This document shows, in pieces, positions 8,947 through 18,345 of a stretch of 47,773 bases of DNA. The notes beneath the pieces are model-generated. The model was given only the letters and a program-made list of their open reading frames with translations. It searched no databases and was not told where the DNA came from. The stretch comes from CAZRGV01 sp964599655. GTDB taxonomy: Bacteria; Planctomycetota; Planctomycetia; Isosphaerales; Isosphaeraceae. The translations under genes and the position numbers were made by a program. Positions within the stretch are counted from its first letter, which is position 1. Each line of letters begins with the position of its first letter. The DNA is taken from assembly GCA_964599655.1 (NCBI GenBank), contig CAZRGV010000036.1, positions 1 through 47,773 of the forward strand, read 5' to 3'.

Positions 8947-10038
8947 TCAAGGCCGGTTTTCGAGGCGTTTCGGCTTTGGCAACGACAGCCATCCGGTCAC
9001 GACCCGTCCCACCTGCGCGAGGCTTTCGCCCGAGCACTGTTCGGGCAAGTCGGTCGCCATGTGCCAGTGCGGGTATTCGAAGTCGATGATATCGATGGTC
9101 GGGATTCCGGCATCGATGAGCGGGAGATGGTCGTCGAGGACTTCCTGCGCTCCGACCTCGTCGACGAACGCCTTGGCGCCGAGCCGCTCGGCGACCTCCC
9201 AGACTTGCCGGACGAGACCGCCGGCGAACCGGAGGCTATAGGGCTCCTTGGGTAGCCGAAGATCGCGGTCGCCCACCATGTCGAGCACCATGCCTCCGGC
9301 GTAGCGGACGCGGGAGCGTCCGGATCGTCGATCGGCCTTGTAGGCTCGGGCGAACGCCTTCGAACCCAGGAAATACTCGCCGGTCTGGTCGTAAACGAGC
9401 TCTTCCCCGTCGAACAAGACGAGATCGACCCCCCAGGGTGTGGGCAAGTCCTTCAGGTGATGGGCGATCTCCATCAGGAGCGCGACGCCCGAGGCTCCGT
9501 CGTTCGCGCCGAGGAACGGTTTGGCACGATCGATCGGGTTCGGTTCCTGATCGGGATGAGGGCGTGTATCGTAATGGGCGCCGATGACGATGCGATCGGT
9601 TCGATCGGGGAACCACGAACCGATGAGGTTCACCATCTCGACGCGACGGCCGTTGATCGGGTCCTGGCCGTGGAAGGGCTGCTCGCGGACGGTGGCGCCC
9701 ATCGTGCGGAAATGCTCGGCAACAAGCTGCCGCTGTCGGGTGTTGGCCTCCGAACCGGCGGGTCGAGGGCCGATCTCGCAGATCCGCTTGAGGTAGCCGA
9801 AGGCGCGGGCGGCGTCGATGGGGGCGGGTTTTGGCACGCCCAACGGTTCGCGCTCGGTCATGGGACGCCTCGACCTCTGAACCAGGAAGAGCATCGCGGC
9901 GACGCCGAGGAAAACGACCGGCAGAGCGATCAACGCCGGCTTGATCCAGGATGACGCCCGAACCGGAGACGCTGGGTTCCTCGGGCGGGCGGATTCACCG
10001 AGGTTCCGTAGCGCGCCGGAGAATTCCTGTGTCATCAT
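8947..10038 (-). CDS. membrane-anchored M28 family / glutaminyl-peptide cyclotransferase-like enzyme
   Basis: 363 residues from the first ATG of a MM pair at 10038, with GAGG seven bases upstream; the frame is open further, to 10245, but that part is Arg/Ser-rich and lacks a start signal. One transmembrane helix near the N-terminus (ALIALPVVFLGVAAMLFLV) places the catalytic domain outside the cytoplasm. The domain shows the M28 zinc-site series: GAHYDTR, GANDGASG, DGEE, then DDHLPLIDAGIPTIDIIDF and a WH near the C-terminus. The spacing fits the glutaminyl cyclase branch, which converts N-terminal glutamine to pyroglutamate, better than the aminopeptidases. An aminopeptidase role cannot be excluded. 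The gene stands alone. Confidence 0.85.
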   Translation of the reverse strand: MMTQEFSGALRNLGESARPRNPASPVRASSWIKPALIALPVVFLGVAAMLFLVQRSRRPMTEREPLGVPKPAPIDAARAFGYLKRICEIGPRPAGSEANTRQRQLVAEHFRTMGATVREQPFHGQDPINGRRVEMVNLIGSWFPDRTDRIVIGAHYDTRPHPDQEPNPIDRAKPFLGANDGASGVALLMEIAHHLKDLPTPWGVDLVLFDGEELVYDQTGEYFLGSKAFARAYKADRRSGRSRVRYAGGMVLDMVGDRDLRLPKEPYSLRFAGGLVRQVWEVAERLGAKAFVDEVGAQEVLDDHLPLIDAGIPTIDIIDFEYPHWHMATDLPEQCSGESLAQVGRVVTGWLSLPKPKRLENRP

Positions 10039-10368
10039 CCCTGGACCTCGGGGGAAAGGATTCCTCGATCGTCGTGGGTCGCGTTGAAATCCACGGAACG
10101 CATCGTAGCAGATCGGTCCTTGGCTGCCCATCCTCGATCGGCCGGGGCCGTCGTTCGTCGGCCGTTTGGAACGCGTTGCGGGCCAATCGCCCTTCGATCT
10201 GGAAGAATCGTCACGACCCGAGGGACTCTCCGGTGCGATTCTCAAAGAATGCGCGGAAACGTCCGGTCAGAATTGATTTGAGTCGCCACTTTTCGTTGTA
10301 AGATAGAGAAGGTGGGTGACGTCGAGCGGCAACATGAAGCGACTTCGTAGGCAGAGGCCCGACGACCG
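10039..10368. promoter_or_regulatory. divergent intergenic region, M28 enzyme / zinc-finger protein
   Basis: 330 bp between two divergent starts, so it should carry a promoter in each direction. The only suggestive element on the plus strand is TAAGAT near 10300 with TTGAGT or TTGATT upstream, but spacing is 15-20 bp and not ideal. No hairpin or small gene is evident. Confidence 0.35.
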
Positions 10369-12302
10369 ATGGCGAATCACATTCAGATTCCATGCCCCCA
10401 GTGCGCGCGGAGCTTGAAGATCCGGCCCGAGTATCTCGGACAGAAAGTGATCTGCAAGCATTGTTCACACAAGTTTGTAGCGACTCGTGTCGAGGAACCG
10501 GCGCGGGAGGAATCCGAGGCCGGAAGTTCCGAGAGCGAGTCCGTGCTTGAACAACTCTGGGAACAGGAATCGAAGAAGACACCTCCGGCGCCTCCGCCCC
10601 CGCCGCGACGCCACTCGCTGGAAGCAAGAATGGCGCCGAAGCCCCCGTCCTACGATCCTGAGGATTCCTCGGCCCTGATTCCCGTCCGTACCGAGACGGA
10701 GGAGGAGCCCGCCGATCAGGCGTTGATCGCCGAGCGAATTCGGGCCGACCAGCTTCTCCAGAAGCTCGACGCCGCCAAGTTGGAGTTGCACACGATCAAG
10801 GCCCAGTCGGAAGCCTATCGCCTGCGTGCCGAAATGGCCGACCGGTATGAACATGATCTGCGCCATCTTCGCGCCGAGATCGAGACGCTGCGTTCGGATC
10901 GGGAGCGGCTCGAACAGAAGGCCGCGGAGACCGACCCTCGTGTAGGATTGCTCACGGAAGAACGTGATGCGGCGACGGCGGAACTGGAGCGACTTCGTCA
11001 GGAGTTCGAATCGCTCCGGGCCGCCCAGGCGAATCCGCCCGCCGCGATCGCGATGGCCGAGGGAGCGTCGTCCCAGGCGTTGGAGAGCTTGAAGGCGGAG
11101 CGGGACCAGATCGAGGCCGAGAAACACGCCTTGCTCGATACCGTTCACTCACTTCGCGAGCAGTTGGCCGACCTTGAACGAGAGCGAGAACAAGCCCGGC
11201 GGAGTCATGAGTCGAGCCTGGAAGACCTGAGGAAACAGCTCGAGGACGCCGGGACTCGTTGGGAGTCGGATCGGCGAGAGGCCGAGACGCGTTGGGAGCA
11301 AGATCGCCAGGCTCTCCTGCGCCAGGCCGAGCAAACTGAGCAGGAGCGAAGTCAGCAGATCGCCGAGCTTCGACGCCAATTCGAAGAGGAGCGCCAGTCG
11401 CTTCGGACGGAGCTGGAACGCGCGGCCGCGGAAGCCGCCGAATTCCGCGAGGACCTGGAATCGACACGTCGGGAGTTGCAGCGGCTCGGCGACGAGCGCG
11501 ATGGCCTGGCCAGGGCGCGCGACGAGGCCCTGACGCGCGTCGAGGCGATCCAGCGAGAGCTTGAGGATGCGGCGAGGCTTCGCGAGGAGCTNNNNNNNNN
11601 NNNNNNNNNNNNNNNNNNNNNNNNNNNNNNNNNCAACAACAGGAGCGCGACCGGCTGCGGCAGGAGTTGGAGGTCGCGAGCCGGGAGCGAGACGAGGCGA
11701 AGGCCGAGTCCGAGCAACAACAACGTCAGGCTCAGGAGCTTTCCGCCCGCACGGAGGAACTCGAGAAAACGTTTCGGGAGCGGGAGGCCTGCCATCAAGA
11801 GGCGCTCGCCGGACTGGGCCGGAGTCTCGACGAGACCCGCGAGCAGGTGGCGGACTCGGCTCGACGGCTGGAGGAAAAGACGGGACACGTCGAGTCGCTT
11901 CAGGCCGCGCTCGATCAGCAAAACCGGGAACGAGAGAACGAGCGGCGGGACCTGCACGATCAGCTCGACGCGCTGCGGCGGGAGATCGAATCGATCCGCA
12001 ATGAGGCGACGGCCGAGCGAGAGCGAGCCGCCCAGTTGGCCGACTCGCTCCGAGCCGACCTGCAACGACAGGGCGAGGAGGCGCGGGAGCAGCTTCAGCA
12101 AGCGATTTCGAAAGCCGAGTCGCTCGAGGCCGAGCTGCGAGAGACGTCGCAGGCGAGCCATCTTCTCGAAGCCGAACTCGTGTCGGCCCGCGGTCGCGTC
12201 GCAACGCTCACCCAGGAGCTCGAGACCGCGCAGACCGCCAAGGAGCAAATCCGCGCCTTGCTGTCGCGGATTGGGATTCGCCTGCCTTCCAACGGCGAGT
12301 GA
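10369..12302 (+). CDS. MJ0042-type zinc-finger protein with long coiled coil, interrupted by assembly gap
   Basis: Starts at ATG 10369 with a zinc ribbon: CPQC at residues 6-9 and CKHC about 20 residues later. A Pro-rich linker follows, then more than 500 residues of almost uninterrupted Glu/Arg/Gln/Leu heptads, a very long coiled coil, ending LSRIGIRLPSNGE. No signal or membrane segment. An N run at 11592-11633 splits it. The upstream part reads in one frame and the downstream part (from 11634, QQQERDRL) in another, so the real gap length differs from 42 by one base modulo three; both halves are clearly the same kind of coiled coil and belong to one gene. Zinc-finger/coiled-coil proteins of this type are common in planctomycetes and myxobacteria, with unknown roles, possibly scaffolding. 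Confidence 0.85.
11592..11633. other. assembly gap (42 N) inside coiled-coil gene
   Basis: A run of 42 N in highly repetitive heptad-coding sequence. The reading frame before and after the run differs, so the true gap length should be one more (or two fewer) modulo three. Confidence 0.95.
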
Positions 12303-12315
12303 ATGCCGCCTCGCG

Positions 12316-12350
12316 CCGAAGCCTCGGAGAGTTGCGGAGCGGAGGCTCGG
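12316..12350. terminator. GC-rich hairpin between convergent genes
   Basis: CCGAAGCCTC at 12316-12325 can pair with GAGGCTCGG at 12342-12350 with one bulge, in the 73-bp space between the convergent coiled-coil gene and the ABC permease gene. No T tract follows on either strand, so it is at best a weak candidate for a shared terminator. Confidence 0.3.
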
Positions 12351-12375
12351 AGGCCGGTTCGCGGGGCGTTTCGCC

Positions 12376-14034
12376 TCAGATCGTCGAACCGGCCTTCCAC
12401 CAACGCCAGCGGAAGATGATGTAGGTGAGACCGAAACAGGCCAGGCAAATCAAGGGGTTGAGCACAAGATAGGCCATCCAAAGCGGAATGCCGAGGCCGG
12501 GCAAGGTCCGGGCCGGCGCGATCACTGGGGCCTGATTGTCACTGCTCCAGCCCGATCTGGCGGGCAGGTCGAGACTGAACGCGGCGGAAAACGGGCTGGT
12601 CACCGTCAGCGCGGCCAACCGTTCCTCGGGAACATTGGAAAAGTTCTTCAAGAATTTTCCCACGCCGACCGGAGCCCCGAAAAGCAGCAGCAACGCCACA
12701 TAGGTGAGAACCATGGCCACGGCGGTACGACGGGCCATCGCCGAGCAGAGCAGACCGACCGTGGAGGTGGTCAGGCAGGTCACCAGGATGATCGCCAGAA
12801 ACACAATCAGGGTCCAGAACCGATCCCGGAGCTCGGGGATCAGGATGTAGGCCAGGAGAAGTTGCTCGGTGAGCAGGAACGTCAGGACCGTCGAGACCCG
12901 AAGCGCCGCGATCAGCTTGGCCCAGACAATGGTAAACGGGCGCAGAAGCGTTGTGAGCAGCAACCCGAGCGTTTGCCGTTCCCTCTCCTGCGTGATGCTT
13001 CCGGACGAGAAGACGGGGCCCACCAAAAGATTGAATACAAGCACGTAGGTGACGTACCAGCCCGCCAGCTCGGGTTTGAAGAAGAGCAGGATCGCCATCA
13101 AGGGGATCGAGAGCAGCATGCTTACCTGGATCACCAGGCGGAGCATGAGCGTGCCCTGACTGAAGATCTCGCTTCGGAGCTCCTTGTCGAGCACGGGATT
13201 GGTTCCGTCGGGCATCAGGTCGGTTCGCTTGGCGGGAGCAAAGAGTTTGTCGGGGAACAGGTCGCGATCGATGACCACGCCAATGGCGTACTTCATCTCC
13301 TGTTCCTCGTCGACGACCTCCTTCCCCTCGCTTCCGACGTCGGGCGGGTGCAGCAACCGGCGGTTGACGATGATCGCGACGACGGTCCAGATGGCCAGGC
13401 ACCAGGGAGGAAGCACGGCGATCGACACGAAATCGCGAGCCACGGTGTTGCTCGTGCGGGTCATCGTGATGCAGACCAGCGCAAGGGGCAAGATCACCAG
13501 ATAGCTGACCACGAGCGCGGAGCTGGTCCGCCGGAAGTAGCTCGAACAGGCCACACTGATGAGCCCGAAGGTCCCCGCCGCGAGGATCAAGATGAGATAG
13601 GCCCTGGCGATCTCCGAGAGCAGGATGCCTCCCAGAAGGAAGCAAAGGATCATCAGAGGTAGACTCGAAAGGATCAATAACACAAGATACGTCAAGGAGC
13701 TGAGCAGTTTGCCCACGAGGATGGTCATCGGCTCCAGGGGGCTGGCCAGCAGCATCTCGTAGGTCTTGCGTTCCTTCTCCCCGGTGATGCTGCCGGAGGC
13801 GAACGTCGGCGCGACCAGGGCGACCAGGAAGAACTGGCCGAGGAAGAACAGTTCGAACAGGCTCTGCGCGGCTCCCGTGCTGACCTGGGTGATTCCGGCC
13901 TCGCCCGTCGGCCAGGCGAAGTAAACCACGGTGCTCAGGAGGGCCACGTAGAGGAACTGGAGCGCGAACGAGCGCGGCGATCGGAGATTCACCAGGAGTT
14001 CCCGCGTCAGCACTGGATTATCGCGCAACAGCAT
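12376..14034 (-). CDS. ABC-2 type transporter permease, duplicated
   Basis: 552 residues, almost entirely membrane protein. Two ABC-2 halves can be seen: residues about 1-240 and 285-550. Each half opens with a soluble NPVLTREL / NPVLDKELR motif and each carries the ABC-2 signature SGSITGEKERKTYEMLLASPL or SGSITQERERQTLGLLLTTLL in the coupling helix that contacts the ATPase. Together about 12 transmembrane helices are expected, so this single chain could form the whole membrane channel. It lies 12 bp after the ATPase gene on the same strand and is surely its partner. The substrate is not evident; gliding-type (GldF) exporters have a similar arrangement. Confidence 0.9.
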   Translation of the reverse strand: MLLRDNPVLTRELLVNLRSPRSFALQFLYVALLSTVVYFAWPTGEAGITQVSTGAAQSLFELFFLGQFFLVALVAPTFASGSITGEKERKTYEMLLASPLEPMTILVGKLLSSLTYLVLLILSSLPLMILCFLLGGILLSEIARAYLILILAAGTFGLISVACSSYFRRTSSALVVSYLVILPLALVCITMTRTSNTVARDFVSIAVLPPWCLAIWTVVAIIVNRRLLHPPDVGSEGKEVVDEEQEMKYAIGVVIDRDLFPDKLFAPAKRTDLMPDGTNPVLDKELRSEIFSQGTLMLRLVIQVSMLLSIPLMAILLFFKPELAGWYVTYVLVFNLLVGPVFSSGSITQERERQTLGLLLTTLLRPFTIVWAKLIAALRVSTVLTFLLTEQLLLAYILIPELRDRFWTLIVFLAIILVTCLTTSTVGLLCSAMARRTAVAMVLTYVALLLLFGAPVGVGKFLKNFSNVPEERLAALTVTSPFSAAFSLDLPARSGWSSDNQAPVIAPARTLPGLGIPLWMAYLVLNPLICLACFGLTYIIFRWRWWKAGSTI

Positions 14035-14046
14035 CGGTCAGGTTCC

Positions 14047-14976
14047 CTAGCTGACGATTCCCTTGGTGATCATCATGAAGACTTCTTCCAGACTCAGCTC
14101 GACTTCCGAGAACGATTGGACGTTCACGCCCGAGGAGACGAGCCGGCTCAGGAGCCTTGCCAGGTCGTCCTCTTGCCCCTCGAACTCGCACGTGAGCGTA
14201 TGATCGTACGAGTCGACCGACCGCACGCCCTGGCCATCGCGCAAGATCGACGCCGCGCGATCGGTCGAGTCGTCGACCACGCGCACCTTCAGCACCCGAT
14301 GCCGTCGCAATTGGCGCTGAATGTCCTGAATGCTTCCGGCCACGAGGAGCTTGCCGCGTTCGATGATGCCGATCGAGGTGCAGAAATCGGCCAGCTCCGA
14401 GAGGATGTGGCTGGAAACCAGGATCGTTTTGCCCATTCCTTTCAGCTCATTCAAGAGCGCTTTCATTTCGAGCCGGGCCCGGGGATCGAGCCCCGAGGCC
14501 GGTTCGTCGAGAATCAGGACGGGCGGGTCGTGCACCAGCGTCTTGGCCAGGCAAAGCCGCTGTTTCATTCCTTTCGAGAGGCCGTTGACATAGTCGTCTC
14601 GCTTGTGTGTCAGGTCGAGCAATTCGAGCACCTGGCCGATGATTTGCTTTCGGTGCGACCTTGGGATCTCGTAAGCCACGGCGAAAAAGTCGAGAAACTC
14701 CCAGACCTTCATGCCGTCATAGACGCCGAAGTCATCGGGCATGAAGCCGATGACCCGGCGCACGGCCATGGGATCGTTCACGACCGAGTGACCCGCGATG
14801 TAGCCTTCGCCCGAGGTGGGACGAAGGAGCGTGGCCAGGAACCGGATCGTCGTGCTCTTGCCCGCGCCGTTGGGGCCGATGAAGCCGAAGATTTCTCCCT
14901 GGCCGATCGTGAACGACAGGTCGTCGACCGCGACGAAATCGCCGTAGCGTTTGGTGAAGTGGCTCACCTCGATCAT
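14047..14976 (-). CDS. ABC transporter ATP-binding protein
   Basis: About 310 residues from ATG 14976 (MIEVSHFTKRYGDF), the start usual for the family. The frame is open up to an ATG at 15051, but the extra 25 residues have no family resemblance. Walker A GPNGAGKST, signature LSKGMKQRL (canonically LSGGQ), Walker B VLILDEPASGLD and the switch His in VSSHIL are all visible. The C-terminal extension of about 90 residues is typical of ABC-2 exporters' ATPases. It powers the permease encoded 12 bp downstream and follows the large membrane protein 99 bp upstream. Confidence 0.93.
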   Translation of the reverse strand: MIEVSHFTKRYGDFVAVDDLSFTIGQGEIFGFIGPNGAGKSTTIRFLATLLRPTSGEGYIAGHSVVNDPMAVRRVIGFMPDDFGVYDGMKVWEFLDFFAVAYEIPRSHRKQIIGQVLELLDLTHKRDDYVNGLSKGMKQRLCLAKTLVHDPPVLILDEPASGLDPRARLEMKALLNELKGMGKTILVSSHILSELADFCTSIGIIERGKLLVAGSIQDIQRQLRRHRVLKVRVVDDSTDRAASILRDGQGVRSVDSYDHTLTCEFEGQEDDLARLLSRLVSSGVNVQSFSEVELSLEEVFMMITKGIVS

Positions 14977-15075
14977 GGCCGATCCGTCTCCGGACAGAAC
15001 GCAACAGTCATCGTCAGGGCTCGCCCGATGGTACGGTTGTTCATGGGACACGTCGCGAACGCGGCGAAACGCTCA

Positions 15076-17556
15076 TCAATCTTCGGGAGGCGGGGGGTCG
15101 GCCGGATTGTAGTAGGGCCATCGGGACGGGTCGGGGAGTCCGAACCGGAGATGCGCCACCACCATTCGGAATCCGCGATGCCGGTCGACGGTGGGCTCGA
15201 TGGTTTGGCCTGGGTGCGGGTTCTCGGTCCAGGCGACGAGCCGGACCTCCCCTTTCTCCTCGGGTCGGTTCCAGCGATAATCACGTAAGCCTTTCAGGTA
15301 GGTGTCAAGATCGGCCCAATCGACCGAGGGATTCGAAGGTTTCGGAATGGTTGTCGTCGAGGGCTCGCTGGAACCTGTCAGTGCGACTTCGTGCGACGCG
15401 GCGGCCTGTTGCTCGGGGGTTTTGGGCCAGGCGCCGATGTTCCCGAGCAGGCGGGTCCGGCCGGAGTCGACGTCGATCAGGACCGCGTCGTGCAGTTCCA
15501 GGTCGGTGCCGTTGACGATTTTGCCGCCGTCGAAACCGCCGACCAGTTCGCTTCCGCCGCCGAGGTCGACCATCGCCTCGGAACGAAACATCGAGAGGCT
15601 TCGAGGCTCAACGGGAAACTCGGTCAGGGCGGGAACCGGAGACGACTCGAAGACGGAATAGACGAACTCGCCGCCTCGCATCTCCTGCTGAGCCCGCATG
15701 GGGAGCGCCAGAGCCGACGGATCGTCGGGATAGGAGATCGTGTAGCGCACCCTGCCGGTCGAGTAGATCGCAGCGAACCGGTTGAGATGGGCTCTGGGAT
15801 AACCCCCTTGAATTTCGATCAGGTCGATTTCGTCGCAGTTGGAGTCGAACCCCATGTCGTAGGCCGCGGCGCGCTCAACGGCGTAGGCGAATCCGAGTGA
15901 GAGAAGCGGCACGATGGCCCAGGCGAGTTCCCGCCGACGCAGGACGAACCGGCAGATCAGCCAGTTCAGGGGCACGAGCGCGATCACGTAGGCGACGACC
16001 ACCTTCAGGACGAAGTCGGCGGCGGGAATGGTGATTCCGGAGGCGTCCTCGAACGTGTCACGCGTGGCCAACGGCAGGTCGGAACCCGTGTCGAGCCAGG
16101 CCGCGACGGGAGCGGTCGACGGGACGAGATCGCCGGGCAGGTACGTCGCGTTCGGGTCGCTATCGGTTTCGACGGGTCGGGCGCCGAGGTCGCGGCCGAG
16201 GAGGCGGACCCAGCTCAGTTCCGGGCCGGAGAGAAGTTGATAGACCTTTCGTTCCGAGCCGCCCCAAATCTCCTCGGGGCGTCGCAGCAAGACCCGTCGA
16301 ATCAAGGTGTCCATGCCCGGCCAGGCCGCCAGGGCCGGGTCGTTCGGGTTGACGGCGAGCATCACGATGCGACCGCGCCCCACCCGGCGTTCGACGGCCA
16401 GCAGGTGGTTGCCCGGATCGAGCAACGGAATAGTGGAGATTCCGGGCTCGTTTTTTGGCTCGAGTCCCGCGACGAAGAGCGGCCGTTTCTCGGTCGGGCG
16501 GATCGGTTCCGCCGGTTTATATCGAGGAGGCGCCGGTGCCCGGACCGCGCGCTGCTGCTGGATGTAGCTCAGGGGTTCCTCGTATTCCGCTGGCCAGAGG
16601 GGCGGCCGATACGCCTGCGAAAGCCCGGCGAGTTCGGCCGCACTCAGCGAGGCGCCGCCGCCCGACATCGTTGCCGGCAGGTAGGGGCCGAGGAAGCTCT
16701 CCTGGAGCGAGGCCACGTTGGGTCCGGCCGCGACGACGATCAACTGGCCGCCGAAGTGAATCCAGTCCAGGATGGCCTGCTGCTGGCTCAAGGGACCGCG
16801 AGAGAGGGCTTCCGTCGAAAAACCGTCCCAGACGAGGTGGCTGGTTGTGGTCCAGGTTAATGGATGCGGCGAGAGATTGACCCGTTCCGGGTCCTGGGGC
16901 AAGACGAGGCGATAGTAGCGCTGTTTTTCCAGGGAATTCAGATCGCGATCGCCGGACGTCGGGATCGTGGATTGCATTTTTGACCACGAATTGTAAACGC
17001 TCGGGTCGGGGCTGAGCACCGGGATGAGCATCTGGTGCGGCTCCATCCGCTGCACGATCGCCTCCCAGCCGACATCCGGGCGAATCGCGCCCGGTCGGGT
17101 CAGTTCGAAGATCAACTGCTTGGGGACGATCGGCATCATGAGCTGAAGGCTTCGCGCGACGCTCTGCTCCTTGGGCAAGAGGGCGTCGCGGCGGTAGAGC
17201 ATCGCGTGCGACATCTGGAAGAGCGGGATTTGTGGACGCCCGTTGACTTCCGACGCCGACTGCAAAATCCCTTCGTAGTTCACTGGGTTCGAGCGCAGCT
17301 CCAGCGTCAACGTGTTCCAGTGGTTCGACTTGATGAAGGGGAGGACGTCGAAGGGCGCCACCTGGCTGCGGAAGAATTCAAACGGCGGCCGGTTCTTTTT
17401 CTCCCGGTCGAGCTTCTTGGTCAGCTCGTCCAGGTCGGTGAGTTCCTTGTACCGCTCTTCCGTGGTCTGCACCTGTGCGTTCGCCGCCGTGCCGAGCCAG
17501 AGGCCGGTGAGCACGCCGAGCGCCAGCCAAAGACGCGTGAAGCCCGTCATCGTCAC
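15076..17556 (-). CDS. large exported membrane protein of ABC cluster, unknown function
   Basis: 826 residues from a GTG at 17556 that has GAGG eight bases upstream; an in-frame ATG at 17550 gives 824 residues but a long 14-base spacing. The N-terminus is a signal peptide (LWLALGVLTGLWLGTAANAQ). The long periplasmic part, residues about 30-600, includes a stretch near FGGQLIVVAAGPNV that reads like the glutamine-amidotransferase-like fold seen in GldG/Bat-type proteins. Two transmembrane helices follow at about 610-670 (VVVAYVIALVPLNWLIC and WAIVPLLSLGFAYAV), then a beta-rich domain. It starts a probable operon with the ABC ATPase and permease. By analogy with Gld-type exporters it may be an accessory subunit; this is inference from layout. 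Confidence 0.75.
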   Translation of the reverse strand: MTMTGFTRLWLALGVLTGLWLGTAANAQVQTTEERYKELTDLDELTKKLDREKKNRPPFEFFRSQVAPFDVLPFIKSNHWNTLTLELRSNPVNYEGILQSASEVNGRPQIPLFQMSHAMLYRRDALLPKEQSVARSLQLMMPIVPKQLIFELTRPGAIRPDVGWEAIVQRMEPHQMLIPVLSPDPSVYNSWSKMQSTIPTSGDRDLNSLEKQRYYRLVLPQDPERVNLSPHPLTWTTTSHLVWDGFSTEALSRGPLSQQQAILDWIHFGGQLIVVAAGPNVASLQESFLGPYLPATMSGGGASLSAAELAGLSQAYRPPLWPAEYEEPLSYIQQQRAVRAPAPPRYKPAEPIRPTEKRPLFVAGLEPKNEPGISTIPLLDPGNHLLAVERRVGRGRIVMLAVNPNDPALAAWPGMDTLIRRVLLRRPEEIWGGSERKVYQLLSGPELSWVRLLGRDLGARPVETDSDPNATYLPGDLVPSTAPVAAWLDTGSDLPLATRDTFEDASGITIPAADFVLKVVVAYVIALVPLNWLICRFVLRRRELAWAIVPLLSLGFAYAVERAAAYDMGFDSNCDEIDLIEIQGGYPRAHLNRFAAIYSTGRVRYTISYPDDPSALALPMRAQQEMRGGEFVYSVFESSPVPALTEFPVEPRSLSMFRSEAMVDLGGGSELVGGFDGGKIVNGTDLELHDAVLIDVDSGRTRLLGNIGAWPKTPEQQAAASHEVALTGSSEPSTTTIPKPSNPSVDWADLDTYLKGLRDYRWNRPEEKGEVRLVAWTENPHPGQTIEPTVDRHRGFRMVVAHLRFGLPDPSRWPYYNPADPPPPED

Positions 17557-17720
17557 GGCGAAAACCTCGAAACGGTCCGGGCGGGTGAGAGGCCGTCGCG
17601 ACCCGCCCAGCAGGCGAGAATGGTTCGACCCCCACAGTCTAACCGGCTGGGAACCCCCTCGGAAAGTCCCGCCCTTCGGAAATCCGAACAAATTCGTCGT
17701 GTCGAGTTCCGACTGTTGGG

Positions 17721-18344
17721 TCAGGACGGATCGTCGCGATTCGGCGGATTTGAGTTCCAGCGACGATACTCCTCGGGCGTGTCGAGATCGGCGAGGGTTC
17801 CGGCGTCGTGCACTTCGAGGCGACGGACCGTCGAAGCGCGCGCCTCGAGCAGGGCATTGACGCCCACGTCGGGTGGAAGCGCGAGGATCTCGATGGCCCT
17901 TGTCCAGGGCAGGAGCAAGGGGTGACCTCGCCGCCCGCGATGGGACGGCACGACGATGGCCGACGGATCCTGACGAAACGCCTCGATCACGGTCCGCACG
18001 AGGGCCGGCGTGATCCCCGGGCTGTCGCCGGGAGCCAGCAAGAGGGCCTCGGGGGCGGGCCCGGACATCAGCCATCGCAGGCCGATTTCGACGGTCGATC
18101 GCATATCCGGGGTTGGAGCGTTCGCGACCAGCACCATGGCGCCGGCCTGCCTGGCCAGGGTCGCCAGTTCGGAGGCACCCTCAAGGCTCGTGGGGGGCGT
18201 CACCACGACGACCGGGTCGGCCCCTCCATGACGGAGCGCCTCGATGAGCCGCGTGATGAGTGGCACGCCCGCAATTGGCAGGGTCAGCTTCGGCCGTCCC
18301 ATGCGTCGGCTCTGGCCGCCTGCGGGAACCAGCGACGCGATCAC
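17721..18344 (-). CDS. MobA/MocA-like nucleotidyltransferase
   Basis: 207 residues. The N-terminal PAGGQSRRMGRPKLTLPIAG is the classic nucleotide-binding and lysine motif of molybdenum-cofactor nucleotidyltransferases, and LLLAPGDSPGI carries the metal-binding aspartate. Full length for the family. Such enzymes transfer CMP or GMP to molybdopterin. It begins directly after the stop of the xdhC-like gene, so the two are probably translated together. MocA, which makes the cytosine dinucleotide used by xanthine-dehydrogenase-type enzymes, is the best guess from this pairing. No molybdoenzyme subunits are seen in the window. Confidence 0.85.
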   Translation of the reverse strand: MIASLVPAGGQSRRMGRPKLTLPIAGVPLITRLIEALRHGGADPVVVVTPPTSLEGASELATLARQAGAMVLVANAPTPDMRSTVEIGLRWLMSGPAPEALLLAPGDSPGITPALVRTVIEAFRQDPSAIVVPSHRGRRGHPLLLPWTRAIEILALPPDVGVNALLEARASTVRRLEVHDAGTLADLDTPEEYRRWNSNPPNRDDPS

Positions 18345-18345
18345 G

